From Bacteroidota bacterium (GTDB lineage: Bacteria > Bacteroidota > Bacteroidia > Bacteroidales > Prolixibacteraceae), in assembly GCA_030706665.1 (NCBI GenBank), contig JAUZOB010000115.1, positions 1 through 9,689 of the forward strand: a DNA stretch of 9,689 bases. Reading direction: 5' to 3'. Below the pieces are notes generated by a model that made no database searches, was not told the DNA's origin, and saw nothing but the letters and a program-made list of their open reading frames with translations. Shown here in pieces: positions 1 to 6,792 of the stretch (position 1 is its first letter; the number at the start of each line of letters is the position of its first letter). A program made the translations under genes and the position numbers.

Positions 1-1
1 A

Positions 2-229
2 ATCATTGCCACTGATGACACCAAAGTTCAGAAGTTCTTATCCCTGATCGACGCAGCTGCCGTATATGCCAATACCTCAACGGCCTTTACCGACGGGGCA
101 CAATTCGGTCTCGGTGCGGAAATCGGCATCAGTACACAAAAGCTCCATGCCCGGGGCCCGATGGGACTTGAAGAACTGACCAGCTATAAATGGATTGTCA
201 TAGGTAACGGACAAATCAGGCCAAGTTAG
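2..229 (+). CDS. proA: Gamma-glutamyl phosphate reductase (ProA), C-terminal end only
   Basis: This is the last 75 codons of a gene that begins before the window; frame 2 is open from base 2 to a TAG at 227-229. The protein is the NADPH-dependent cytoplasmic enzyme that converts gamma-glutamyl phosphate to glutamate-5-semialdehyde in proline synthesis. The family signature seen here is the conserved tail: a DAAAVYANTSTAFTDG stretch, then FGLGAEIGIST, then LHARGPMGLEELTSYKW, ending about ten residues later as ProA proteins do. The catalytic cysteine lies upstream, outside the window. The neighbour argF' begins 153 bases downstream on the same strand, so proline and arginine synthesis, which both start from glutamate, sit together. 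The identification is firm; nothing can be said about the missing N-terminal part. Confidence 0.93.
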   Translation: MIATDDTKVQKFLSLIDAAAVYANTSTAFTDGAQFGLGAEIGISTQKLHARGPMGLEELTSYKWIVIGNGQIRPS

Positions 230-301
230 CAGAATTCAATTCTTTCTGTCCGGGGAACATTAAATCACTCAGACCTGAAACAAAACAGATGCTTTTAGCC
301 T

Positions 302-344
302 ATAATTAGTCCCGAAGCCAACCAACCCATCGGGTGCTAATTAT
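302..344 (+). promoter_or_regulatory. Stem-loop between proA and argF' (possible terminator or leader element)
   Basis: Bases 302-309 (ATAATTAG) pair with 337-344 (CTAATTAT), and 311-315 (CCCGA) pair with 330-334 (TCGGG). A one-by-two internal loop separates the two helices and the apical loop is 14 bases. The hairpin sits 73 bases after the proA stop and 38 before the argF' start. It is followed by TTTAAAAAATAA rather than a clean T-run, so it could be a weak proA terminator, an attenuator or a leader structure of argF'. The rest of 230-382 shows no gene and no convincing TAnnTTTG promoter. Confidence 0.45.
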
Positions 345-382
345 TTAAAAAATAAACGAATAACAGAATAAAAAATCATCAT

Positions 383-1330
383 ATGAGACATTTCACATCG
401 GTCAAAGACATCATTGACCCCAATGCCGCAGTGCAGGAAGCATTAGAGATTAAAAAGAACCCCTATGGCTATCAACATCTGGGGAAAAATAAGACCATGA
501 TCCTTCTGTTCTTTAATTCAAGTCTGCGGACTCGACTAAGCACCCAAAAAGCAGCCTTGAACCTGGGGATGAACCCCATTGTGCTCGATGTCAATCAGGG
601 AGCCTGGAAACTTGAAACTGAACGTGGCGTAATCATGGACGGAAACAAAACCGAACATCTTCTGGAAGCAATTCCTGTTATCGGAAGTTACTGCGATATC
701 ATTGGTGTCCGTTCTTTTGCCCGATTTGAAAGCCGCGAAGATGATTATCAGGAAAAGATATTGTCTCAATTCATCCAATATTCAGGAGTACCGGTAGTCA
801 GCATGGAAGCTGCAACACGCCATCCACTGCAAGCATTCGCCGATCAGATAACCATTGAAGAATACAAAAAAGTAAAACGTCCGAAAGTAGTCTTAAGTTG
901 GGCACCGCACCCTCTGGCACTTCCCCAGGCTGTTCCGAATTCCTTCTCAGAATGGATGCAGGCTGCAGGTTATGATGTAGTCATCACTCAGCCGGAAGGC
1001 TATGAGTTGGCTCCCGAATTCGCAGGAACTGCAACCATTGAATACGATCAGGACAAAGCATTCGAAGGAGCTGATTTTATCTATGCCAAAAACTGGGCTT
1101 CTTACTCTCATTACGGAGAAATCCTTTCAAAAGACAGAGCATGGACAGTCGACAGCCGAAAGATGGCGCTGACTAACAATGCATACTTCATGCACTGTCT
1201 GCCTGTTCGCCGAAACATGATTGTTACCGACGAAGTAATAGAAAGCCCAATGTCACTTGTCATTCCTGAAGCAGCCAATCGCGTATTCTCTGCACAATGT
1301 GTTTTAAAGAGAATTCTCGAAAGCCTGTAA
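383..1330 (+). CDS. argF': N-succinylornithine (or N-acetylornithine) carbamoyltransferase, ArgF' type
   Basis: A 315-residue cytoplasmic transcarbamylase of arginine synthesis, expected to transfer the carbamoyl group from carbamoyl phosphate to an N-acylated ornithine. The carbamoyl-phosphate site reads SLRTR at residues 47-51. It is followed by QGAWKLE (72-78), a loop typical of the acyl-ornithine branch, HPLQ (147-150), the substrate-binding lysine region AKNW (K236) and HCLP (271-274). From memory it aligns without gaps over the first 100 residues with the Bacteroides fragilis succinylornithine enzyme, whose length (about 318) is nearly the same. At position 90, which sets acetyl versus succinyl specificity, it has Thr (codon ACC, 650-652), not the Pro of B. 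fragilis or the Glu of acetylornithine enzymes. The small non-acidic residue favours succinylornithine, by inference. The ATG at 383 follows an A-rich stretch without a Shine-Dalgarno site, normal for Bacteroidetes. argB follows on the same strand. Confidence 0.93.
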   Translation: MRHFTSVKDIIDPNAAVQEALEIKKNPYGYQHLGKNKTMILLFFNSSLRTRLSTQKAALNLGMNPIVLDVNQGAWKLETERGVIMDGNKTEHLLEAIPVIGSYCDIIGVRSFARFESREDDYQEKILSQFIQYSGVPVVSMEAATRHPLQAFADQITIEEYKKVKRPKVVLSWAPHPLALPQAVPNSFSEWMQAAGYDVVITQPEGYELAPEFAGTATIEYDQDKAFEGADFIYAKNWASYSHYGEILSKDRAWTVDSRKMALTNNAYFMHCLPVRRNMIVTDEVIESPMSLVIPEAANRVFSAQCVLKRILESL

Positions 1331-1415
1331 TCAAGGGAGAGACAGATATTTTAAAATAAAGAACCTGTAATATTCCTCCTTCGGGAAGAAAAACCCATAA
1401 TGAAAAGGGAATGAG

Positions 1416-1450
1416 ACCAAGGCTGGGAAACAAGCTTTTTCAGTCTTGGT
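1416..1450 (+). promoter_or_regulatory. Long stem-loop in the argB leader
   Basis: Bases 1416-1425 (ACCAAGGCTG) pair with 1441-1450 (CAGTCTTGGT) with a single G-U pair. The helix can continue through 1426-1430 with 1436-1440, giving about 15 pairs (three of them G-U) closed by a five-base loop. It lies 65 bases before the preferred argB start at 1516 and 85 after the argF' stop. No T-run follows, so it is not a simple terminator; a leader or RNA-stability element is possible. Its function is unknown. Confidence 0.4.
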
Positions 1451-1515
1451 TAAATATCTCCGGTTCAAAAATCAACTTTTTTAGTAACTTGCGTTCCCGA
1501 AAAACCTCAGCGTTT

Positions 1516-2292
1516 ATGGAAAGACTGACAATCGTTAAAGTAGGAGGAAAAGTAGTAGAGAAACCTGAACTTCTTCAAAGACTTCTGGCTGATTTCAGCA
1601 GGATCTCAGGCAACAAACTACTGGTACATGGTGGAGGAAAGTCTGCAACTGCAATGGCAGAAAGACTTGGAATCGAAACCAAAATGATCAATGGACGAAG
1701 GATCACCGATGAAGCAATGCTTGAAGTCGTCATCATGGTCTATGCCGGATTGGTCAACAAAAAGGTCGTAGCCGGACTACAGGCACTCAATTGCAATGCG
1801 ATCGGACTTACCGGAGCCGATATGGACCTTATCCGTGCAAAGAAAAGACCCGTAGTCGATATTGATTATGGTTTTGCCGGCGATATAATTGACGTTTCAA
1901 CCCGCGAGTTGGAATCAATTATTGACCAGGGCGTGGTACCGGTTATAGCTCCATTAACACACGACGGGAACGGCCTCATGCTAAATACCAACGCTGACAC
2001 TATCGCATCAGAATTAGCGATTGCCTTAAGCCGGAAATACCGCGTGCAACTCATCTTCTGCTTCGAGAAAAAAGGCGTATTGGCAGATCCCGAAGATGAT
2101 CATTCAGTGATTCGTGAACTGGACTACCAGAAATTTCAGGAATACAAAGAAACCGGAGTCATCACAGAAGGAATGATTCCAAAGCTGGACAACGGATTCA
2201 GTGCAATGCGTAATGGAGTCGAGAGCGTTGTAATCTCTAATCCGGAAGCATTGGGAGGCGACCTGAAACATGGTACCCGCTTAATGTTCTAA
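1516..2292 (+). CDS. argB: Acetylglutamate (possibly succinylglutamate) kinase ArgB
   Basis: A 258-residue amino-acid-kinase-fold enzyme that phosphorylates N-acylglutamate with ATP, the second step of arginine synthesis. Counting from the ATG at 1516, the motifs are VKVGGK (7-12, with K8), the glycine-rich VHGGGKS (37-43), NGRRITDEAML (59-69, substrate arginine), NTNAD (157-161) and GMIPKLDNG (219-227, with K223 as the phosphate-binding lysine). The reading frame stays open back to an ATG at 1411. That would add 35 residues unlike the family, encoded across a stable hairpin, so 1516 is preferred. Without an N-terminal helix extension the protein resembles the short, arginine-insensitive kinases; this is an inference. 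If the neighbouring ArgF' uses succinylornithine, this kinase probably acts on N-succinylglutamate, and the usual name would mislead. It lies 185 bases after argF' and ends before a strong terminator. Confidence 0.93.
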   Translation: MERLTIVKVGGKVVEKPELLQRLLADFSRISGNKLLVHGGGKSATAMAERLGIETKMINGRRITDEAMLEVVIMVYAGLVNKKVVAGLQALNCNAIGLTGADMDLIRAKKRPVVDIDYGFAGDIIDVSTRELESIIDQGVVPVIAPLTHDGNGLMLNTNADTIASELAIALSRKYRVQLIFCFEKKGVLADPEDDHSVIRELDYQKFQEYKETGVITEGMIPKLDNGFSAMRNGVESVVISNPEALGGDLKHGTRLMF

Positions 2293-2395
2293 ACGATACA
2301 GCAATTATTATTCTTCAAGATAAGAGAATCGATCAACAACAGACTAAGACGCTGTTCTTTTCCCTTCTCCTAATCCAAGAAAATAAGATCAATAT

Positions 2396-2443
2396 ATCAC
2401 GTCAGATCTGTTTTAGATAAAAGCAGATCTGACGTGATTTTTT
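2396..2443 (+). terminator. Intrinsic terminator after argB
   Basis: A perfect 15-bp inverted repeat: ATCACGTCAGATCTG at 2396-2410 and its exact complement at 2424-2438, with a 13-base loop and a T-run at 2438-2443. It ends plus-strand transcription 104 bases past the argB stop. The convergent GH89 gene stops 14 bases beyond it on the other strand. The same stem may help end that transcript too, although the minus-strand side has only a weak T-rich tail. Confidence 0.9.
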
Positions 2444-2457
2444 ATTATAAAAAGAAC

Positions 2458-4668
2458 TTATTTCGTATTCACAACACGAATAAGAGGTGCATATTTTTCA
2501 TACAACCGATTCGCAATTACTATCGGATCTCCCTGAGGCTTGTTGCTATATACCTCATGTTGGTTTACCCAATTCCACTCGAACGATGTAACAGATTCAT
2601 TGAATGCATTCTCATCAAAAGACTTGTGTTCTTCAACGGCTTTTATTACATCATCCATAAACATTTTCCAGCGCACCTTATAATACCCTTTTACCAATCC
2701 AGCCCATGTTCGGTTGCCATAATCATTCAGGCTTTGTGATTTTGTTCCCCATGTAGTAATAATATTCCGTGCATTCTGTTCGTAATAATTACGTTCTTCA
2801 CTATTAATACTCATTCTTTTTGCATCATCAAGCCATTTTCCTAATAGAAACGAAGATTGAGTATTCAATAAGCTTTCCAAATCATCCAACAGATTCAACA
2901 TTTGTTTCGATGTTTGTCTCATCATGGGTAAGTTCTTCTCTGTATAATATTTAGCAAAACTGTCGCGTAAACAAGTAAAATAGTTCCCTAACACTTGTCT
3001 TCCAATATTCACAACATCATACTTATAAGTCGAACGATTTATTCCCTTGTGTTTTAATAATAAGCCCCAGGCTTCTAATAATTCACGATTGTCATAATCA
3101 ATATGATTATTAGTGGTCCAATTTCCGTTTCCGGTTAAAGCCGGACGAGCATTCGTCAAGGTGCTTTCCGTACACTTTGCCGGACTCACATAAATCTTAC
3201 TACCTAGTAATTGCCAGGCCTTCACTGCATTCAGGTCATCTTTTCCACACCTTCTTCTAGCCCAATCTTTACTCCATTCGTCAACGTTAGTTGCTCCATT
3301 GCTCCAGACTTTCTCAAACACAAATTCATACATAAGCGGATTTACATCAAATCCCTCAAGAGTGGAACCAACCCCCCACATATTTCTCCCGGCATTAGAG
3401 AAAGAGTTTTCCATTCTCTTTTCCACTTCTGCCAGATTCCCGGCTATCATTGTGTTACCTCCGAAATTTCCCAGGTAACACCAAATAAATGGCTGATTAA
3501 AAAATGAATCCGTTCTTTTCCATATCTCGACATTTTCACAGAAGTAGTCTAATAAAATCATCTTATTCTGCGGAACTGCACAGAGAAAACTCTTTATGCG
3601 TTCTTTGGTCCAGGAATTGCTATCAGAATAAAACAACCAAGCCATCTGAAGCCATGAAGCATTTTTATCTACCTGATGAATCGTTTCATAAATTGTTTTT
3701 GAAACATTTGCCAGATAGGTTGTATCCCAACTGGGCGGAACCAACTCATTGAATGGATCTGTGCCATAAATATGATTCGTTCCAAACTGTCTGTTCTGTT
3801 CTTGCAAAAATTCCTTTTGAATGGTAGCAAAAAGAGGATCGAAGGGATCAAGAAAAGAACTTCGGTATTTATCCTCAAATCCACCCCATTCGCTCAATCT
3901 GGATATTTTGGCATTAGGATATTTATTTTTCAAAGCAGCGGGAACATGACCAGCAAAAGCTGGCAATACCGGTGTCATATTTAGTTCCCTCTCTCTGGAA
4001 ACTATCTTTTTCTGTAACATCAGTTGATTATCAAGCCATGATTTGGGTAATGGCCCCCCCCAATAATCCAGGTTTGACATTCGATGCCAGGGCAAATGTG
4101 CAGGACCGGTAAAATAATGTCTTATTTCCTGATCCGTCAACCCTAACTTTGTCCAGACTTTGTACCATATAGCCTCTTGTCCGGTAATGGCCAAAGGCAT
4201 ATTGATTCCATTTAAAGCCATCCAGTCAATAAAACGCTCCCAATCTTTCCACTGCCACCAAGGCATGGTATAGCCAAATGTGCAATAGTTCAGGAAAAAA
4301 CGATTTTTACATCTTGCTTCTCTATGAACTTTTCCAGTAATGACAGGCAAAGTTGCCGGAAGTTCAATCGGATCATTAGCACTCCAAGAAACCGAAGTAA
4401 GACAAAAATACTTCAGATAATAATTAAGGCCAACGGACATCGAATTATAATTATTTCCTCCTATTATGACCTTTCCGTTTTTCGTTTCAATCTCAAAAAT
4501 ATCCTTGCCAGATTCAGAATTAATTGTTTTGAAGGTGAAATGCTGGTACTGAGTTGGAAGAAGACGATGTGTTAATTTTTGGATGGAAGATAATTGAGGT
4601 TGATTTTCTGCCTTGCAAAAACCACAAGTCAATAATAGGATTAAAAATAGATATTTCCGTAGCAACAT
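2458..4668 (-). CDS. Secreted alpha-N-acetylglucosaminidase (NAGLU, glycoside hydrolase family 89)
   Basis: A 736-residue retaining exo-glycosidase expected to release terminal alpha-linked GlcNAc from host glycans such as gastric-type mucin caps or heparan sulfate fragments. An N-terminal signal peptide (MLLRKYLFLILLLTCGFCKA) suggests export to the periplasm. The TC at residues 14-15 is a poor lipobox, so a type I signal is preferred. The three NAGLU parts follow in order: a small N-terminal domain (about 25-110), the TIM barrel (about 120-455) and an all-helical C-terminal domain (about 465-730). Hallmarks are MPWWQWKDWERFIDWMALNG (135-154), DPFNE with E308 as presumed acid/base, and STLEGFDVNPLMYE with E438 as presumed nucleophile. 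The 130-residue spacing of these glutamates equals that of human NAGLU (E316/E446). The length matches the single-module family; no carbohydrate-binding or anchoring module is visible. It is transcribed towards argB and looks more A/T-rich than the biosynthetic genes on either side. Confidence 0.94.
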   Translation of the reverse strand: MLLRKYLFLILLLTCGFCKAENQPQLSSIQKLTHRLLPTQYQHFTFKTINSESGKDIFEIETKNGKVIIGGNNYNSMSVGLNYYLKYFCLTSVSWSANDPIELPATLPVITGKVHREARCKNRFFLNYCTFGYTMPWWQWKDWERFIDWMALNGINMPLAITGQEAIWYKVWTKLGLTDQEIRHYFTGPAHLPWHRMSNLDYWGGPLPKSWLDNQLMLQKKIVSRERELNMTPVLPAFAGHVPAALKNKYPNAKISRLSEWGGFEDKYRSSFLDPFDPLFATIQKEFLQEQNRQFGTNHIYGTDPFNELVPPSWDTTYLANVSKTIYETIHQVDKNASWLQMAWLFYSDSNSWTKERIKSFLCAVPQNKMILLDYFCENVEIWKRTDSFFNQPFIWCYLGNFGGNTMIAGNLAEVEKRMENSFSNAGRNMWGVGSTLEGFDVNPLMYEFVFEKVWSNGATNVDEWSKDWARRRCGKDDLNAVKAWQLLGSKIYVSPAKCTESTLTNARPALTGNGNWTTNNHIDYDNRELLEAWGLLLKHKGINRSTYKYDVVNIGRQVLGNYFTCLRDSFAKYYTEKNLPMMRQTSKQMLNLLDDLESLLNTQSSFLLGKWLDDAKRMSINSEERNYYEQNARNIITTWGTKSQSLNDYGNRTWAGLVKGYYKVRWKMFMDDVIKAVEEHKSFDENAFNESVTSFEWNWVNQHEVYSNKPQGDPIVIANRLYEKYAPLIRVVNTK

Positions 4669-4711
4669 ATAAAGTTTAGTTATAAGTAAGCAAAATAGTT
4701 ATTAGGTCTTA

Positions 4712-4719
4712 CAAATATA
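4712..4719 (-). promoter_or_regulatory. Candidate -7 box of the GH89 gene
   Basis: Read on the minus strand, these bases are TATATTTG, an exact match to the Bacteroidetes sigma-ABfr -7 consensus TAnnTTTG. They lie 43 bases upstream of the ATG at 4668, which would give a leader of about 35-40 bases. I do not see a clear TTTG -33 element at the expected distance. With the terminator at 4886-4911 upstream, this suggests the GH89 gene has its own transcript. Confidence 0.5.
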
Positions 4720-4885
4720 GCAAATTGAAGTACAGCTTTACGTTAACAAGGGAAGAAGAACTTACATCGTTCAAAGAAAAGCCATCACTTTTAATGAAAT
4801 ATCAACCCAGATAAGCTGGCTTCGAATCTCAATACTCAGAATTTCTTTCAAGATATACTCTTCAAGATTGCCATATTAAATGAAA

Positions 4886-4911
4886 AGAGGCTGTCTTTAA
4901 GGACAGTCTCT
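4886..4911 (-). terminator. Hairpin terminator after the TIM-barrel gene (bidirectional shape)
   Basis: Bases 4886-4895 (AGAGGCTGTC) pair with 4902-4911 (GACAGTCTCT) through one G-U pair and a six-base loop. On the minus strand the stem is followed by TTTCATTT. On the plus strand it is followed by ACTTTTT. It lies 37 bases beyond the stop of the minus-strand isomerase-like gene and so ends that transcript. The remainder of 4669-4948 holds only the -7 box of the GH89 gene and no gene. Confidence 0.8.
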
Positions 4912-4948
4912 ACTTTTTAAAGTTCAGGATTTGTCTACAAGCAAATTA

Positions 4949-5788
4949 TTATTTTGTTGCTGCAATCACCCCTCTAAAATATCCGATTGATTCAGCAATC
5001 CCCATGAATGGATCTGACATGTCCTTTTCATGTTCCAAACTGCACATGCCAGTATAACCCACTTTTCTCAACATTCTGACAAATGCGGGAAAATTAATGA
5101 CTCCCCGTCCGACTTCAAGAGAATATCCGAGTCGGGTAGTTCCGGTTACATCTTTAATGTGAATATCGAAGACGCGTGATTTATATCTTTTTAAATCAGC
5201 TACCGGATCTTTCCCATTTCTGGTATCATGCCCAATATCCAGACACATTCCGATGCGTGGATCAAGATCTTTTACATGGTTCCAAACATCTTCGGCATCA
5301 GGGTAAATTTTAATATCCGGACCATGAAGGTGAATGGCATAATGAAAATCATACTCTTTCACTTTTTTATCCACATAAGGAAGAAGCTCATAGTTTGGCA
5401 CACCGATAATTAACTTTACTCCCACGCGTTTAGCATACTCAAAAGCATCGTCAATCTCTTTTTCTGATTTCATGTAGATAGGTCCAACAGCATAACCAGT
5501 CACTCCCTTTTCTTTTAATTTTGTTTGAAAAGCAGCAATCTGTTCATCAGTACTTTTTAATGGAAGATGGAAATCTTTGATACAAAGATAATGGACATTG
5601 ACCCGTTGCATTGTTTCCAATGTCTTATCAAGATCAAATTTTGAGAAAGTAAATCCGGCTATTCCAATCTTAAATTTCTCTCCGGTCTCAGGAGCCGGTT
5701 GCGGACCGGGTCTCTGTGTTTGCTGGGCATTAACAACAACACCGGTCATAAGGGCAAACAACAGAACAATAAAGATTCTTTTCATCAT
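4949..5788 (-). CDS. Secreted sugar phosphate isomerase/epimerase-like TIM-barrel protein
   Basis: A 279-residue protein of the xylose-isomerase-like TIM-barrel superfamily (AP endonuclease 2 fold). A signal peptide covers about residues 1-21, with probable cleavage after VVNA, followed by a Gln/Pro-rich linker; it is therefore predicted periplasmic, not cytoplasmic. The metal ligands usual in this fold are present: E134 (PNYE), D184 and H187 (LDIGH), H210 (FDIHIKD) and E252 (SLEHE), with H153/H155 (IHLHG) nearby. The 26-residue D184-H210 spacing resembles that of ketose 3-epimerases. The substrate is unknown. Phosphorylated sugars are unlikely in the periplasm, so the automatic name is probably wrong in detail; an epimerase, isomerase or lyase acting on a free or oxidised sugar is possible. 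Two adjacent ATGs (5786-5788 and 5783-5785) could each serve as start. The gene may share a glycan-related role with the GH89 gene downstream, but a terminator separates them. Confidence 0.85.
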   Translation of the reverse strand: MMKRIFIVLLFALMTGVVVNAQQTQRPGPQPAPETGEKFKIGIAGFTFSKFDLDKTLETMQRVNVHYLCIKDFHLPLKSTDEQIAAFQTKLKEKGVTGYAVGPIYMKSEKEIDDAFEYAKRVGVKLIIGVPNYELLPYVDKKVKEYDFHYAIHLHGPDIKIYPDAEDVWNHVKDLDPRIGMCLDIGHDTRNGKDPVADLKRYKSRVFDIHIKDVTGTTRLGYSLEVGRGVINFPAFVRMLRKVGYTGMCSLEHEKDMSDPFMGIAESIGYFRGVIAATK

Positions 5789-5820
5789 TACAGAAATTAG
5801 CTAATTGATATAAAGATTAC

Positions 5821-5828
5821 CAAAAATA
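5821..5828 (-). promoter_or_regulatory. Candidate -7 box of the TIM-barrel gene
   Basis: On the minus strand these bases read TATTTTTG, matching TAnnTTTG, 32 bases upstream of the ATG at 5788. No convincing -33 element is visible. The box lies in the 219-base divergent region 5789-6007 shared with cysH. That region also contains TATTGGGTA twice (5855-5863 and 5913-5921) and TATTTTG at 5885-5891, one base short of the consensus, as a weak cysH promoter candidate. Confidence 0.45.
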
Positions 5829-6007
5829 TGGAAAATACGCATAAAGACCTACGCTATTGGGTAAACAGGCTTATTGCACATCCGTATTTTGTCTGCTTTC
5901 TTTGATGTGATGTATTGGGTAGAGAAGAAAGACCTGATAGATCGCTTATTTTCAAACCATAGGAATAAACAGACAATACTTTCTCCTGTCAATAAAATAG
6001 ATTTACA

Positions 6008-6700
6008 ATGATTGAAGATATTCGTCGGGAACTGGAAGGAAAGGACCTTGTAGAGAGTTTAAAAAAACTTTCTCTTCGATTTAATGGGCAGATTGTTTTT
6101 ACAACCAGTTTTGGACTGGAAGATCAGGTGATAACCGATCTTATCTTTTCAAATCAAATTCCGATAAAAGTTGTCACCCTCGATACAGGGCGTCTACTTG
6201 AAGAAACCTATAAAACGTTCAGTCAGACACTTGAACAATATCATCAACCGATTGAAATATTTTATCCCGAATCCAGGGACGTCGAAGAACTGGTAAGTCA
6301 TAAAGGACCTTACAGCTTCTATTCTTCCATTGAAAATCGGAAAGAATGTTGTGTGGTTCGTAAAGTAAAACCGTTAAAAAGAGCTCTTCAGGGAATGGAA
6401 TGCTGGATTACCGGCATACGTGCTGATCAGTCGACCGGCCGACAGCACATGCAGGCTGTCGAATGGGACGAGGTTCACAAGATGGTCAAATTCAATCCTC
6501 TGTTCGACTGGACACTGGAGCAAGTCAAAGAATACATTTCTCAAAATCATGTTCCTTACAATGTATTACACGACAAAGGATTTGTAAGCATCGGATGTGC
6601 TCCCTGCACCCGTGCAATCCGCGAAGGAGAGGACTTCCGGGCAGGTCGCTGGTGGTGGGAAGATAATTCGGGCAAAGAATGCGGACTGCACATAAAATAG
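6008..6700 (+). CDS. cysH: Assimilatory adenylylsulfate (APS) reductase, CysH family with [4Fe-4S] cysteines
   Basis: A 230-residue cytoplasmic enzyme reducing activated sulfate to sulfite with thioredoxin. The nucleotide-binding motifs are TTSFGLEDQV (32-41) and TLDTGRLLEET (57-67). Cysteine pairs ECC (C114, C115) and CAPC (C197, C200) form the CC...CxxC set that binds a [4Fe-4S] cluster in APS reductases and is absent from classical PAPS reductases of the E. coli type. The C-terminal KECGLH supplies the catalytic C225. The protein is therefore better called APS reductase than PAPS reductase. No thioredoxin-like domain is fused. The ATG at 6008 is the start that keeps the normal family length. 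cysD starts 92 bases downstream and cysN follows, so the APS made by CysDN is likely the direct substrate. Automatic annotation often calls such proteins phosphoadenosine phosphosulfate reductase. Confidence 0.92.
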   Translation: MIEDIRRELEGKDLVESLKKLSLRFNGQIVFTTSFGLEDQVITDLIFSNQIPIKVVTLDTGRLLEETYKTFSQTLEQYHQPIEIFYPESRDVEELVSHKGPYSFYSSIENRKECCVVRKVKPLKRALQGMECWITGIRADQSTGRQHMQAVEWDEVHKMVKFNPLFDWTLEQVKEYISQNHVPYNVLHDKGFVSIGCAPCTRAIREGEDFRAGRWWWEDNSGKECGLHIK

Positions 6701-6792
6701 AAATTAATTCTCGCTGATATCTCTTATACCGAAACAATAAGAAGAATTCAAAAGGGATAATTTTAATCTTACAAGACCAGGAAAGACTGATT

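Noticed and set aside
1411..1515. N-terminal extension of ArgB starting at the upstream in-frame ATG
   Set aside because: The 35 extra residues do not look like the family N-terminus, nor like the helix of arginine-sensitive kinases, and they would be encoded across a stable stem-loop. The ATG at 1516 directly precedes the first conserved strand.
2434..3984. Several plus-strand reading frames of 70-101 residues opposite the GH89 gene
   Set aside because: They are antisense shadows of a fully conserved glycosidase frame and show no family features of their own.
4622..4668. Lipoprotein signal for the GH89 protein
   Set aside because: The cysteine at residue 15 is preceded by Thr, and C18 is not preceded by a lipobox either; a type I signal ending at CKA fits better.
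4847..4868. TTCAAGAT repeated with a 14-base period near the terminator
   Set aside because: Only two 8-base copies in A/T-rich spacer; too little to distinguish from chance.
5789..6007. A riboswitch upstream of cysH
   Set aside because: I looked for long paired arms such as those of SAM-type elements in the 219-base region and found only pairings of four to six bases.
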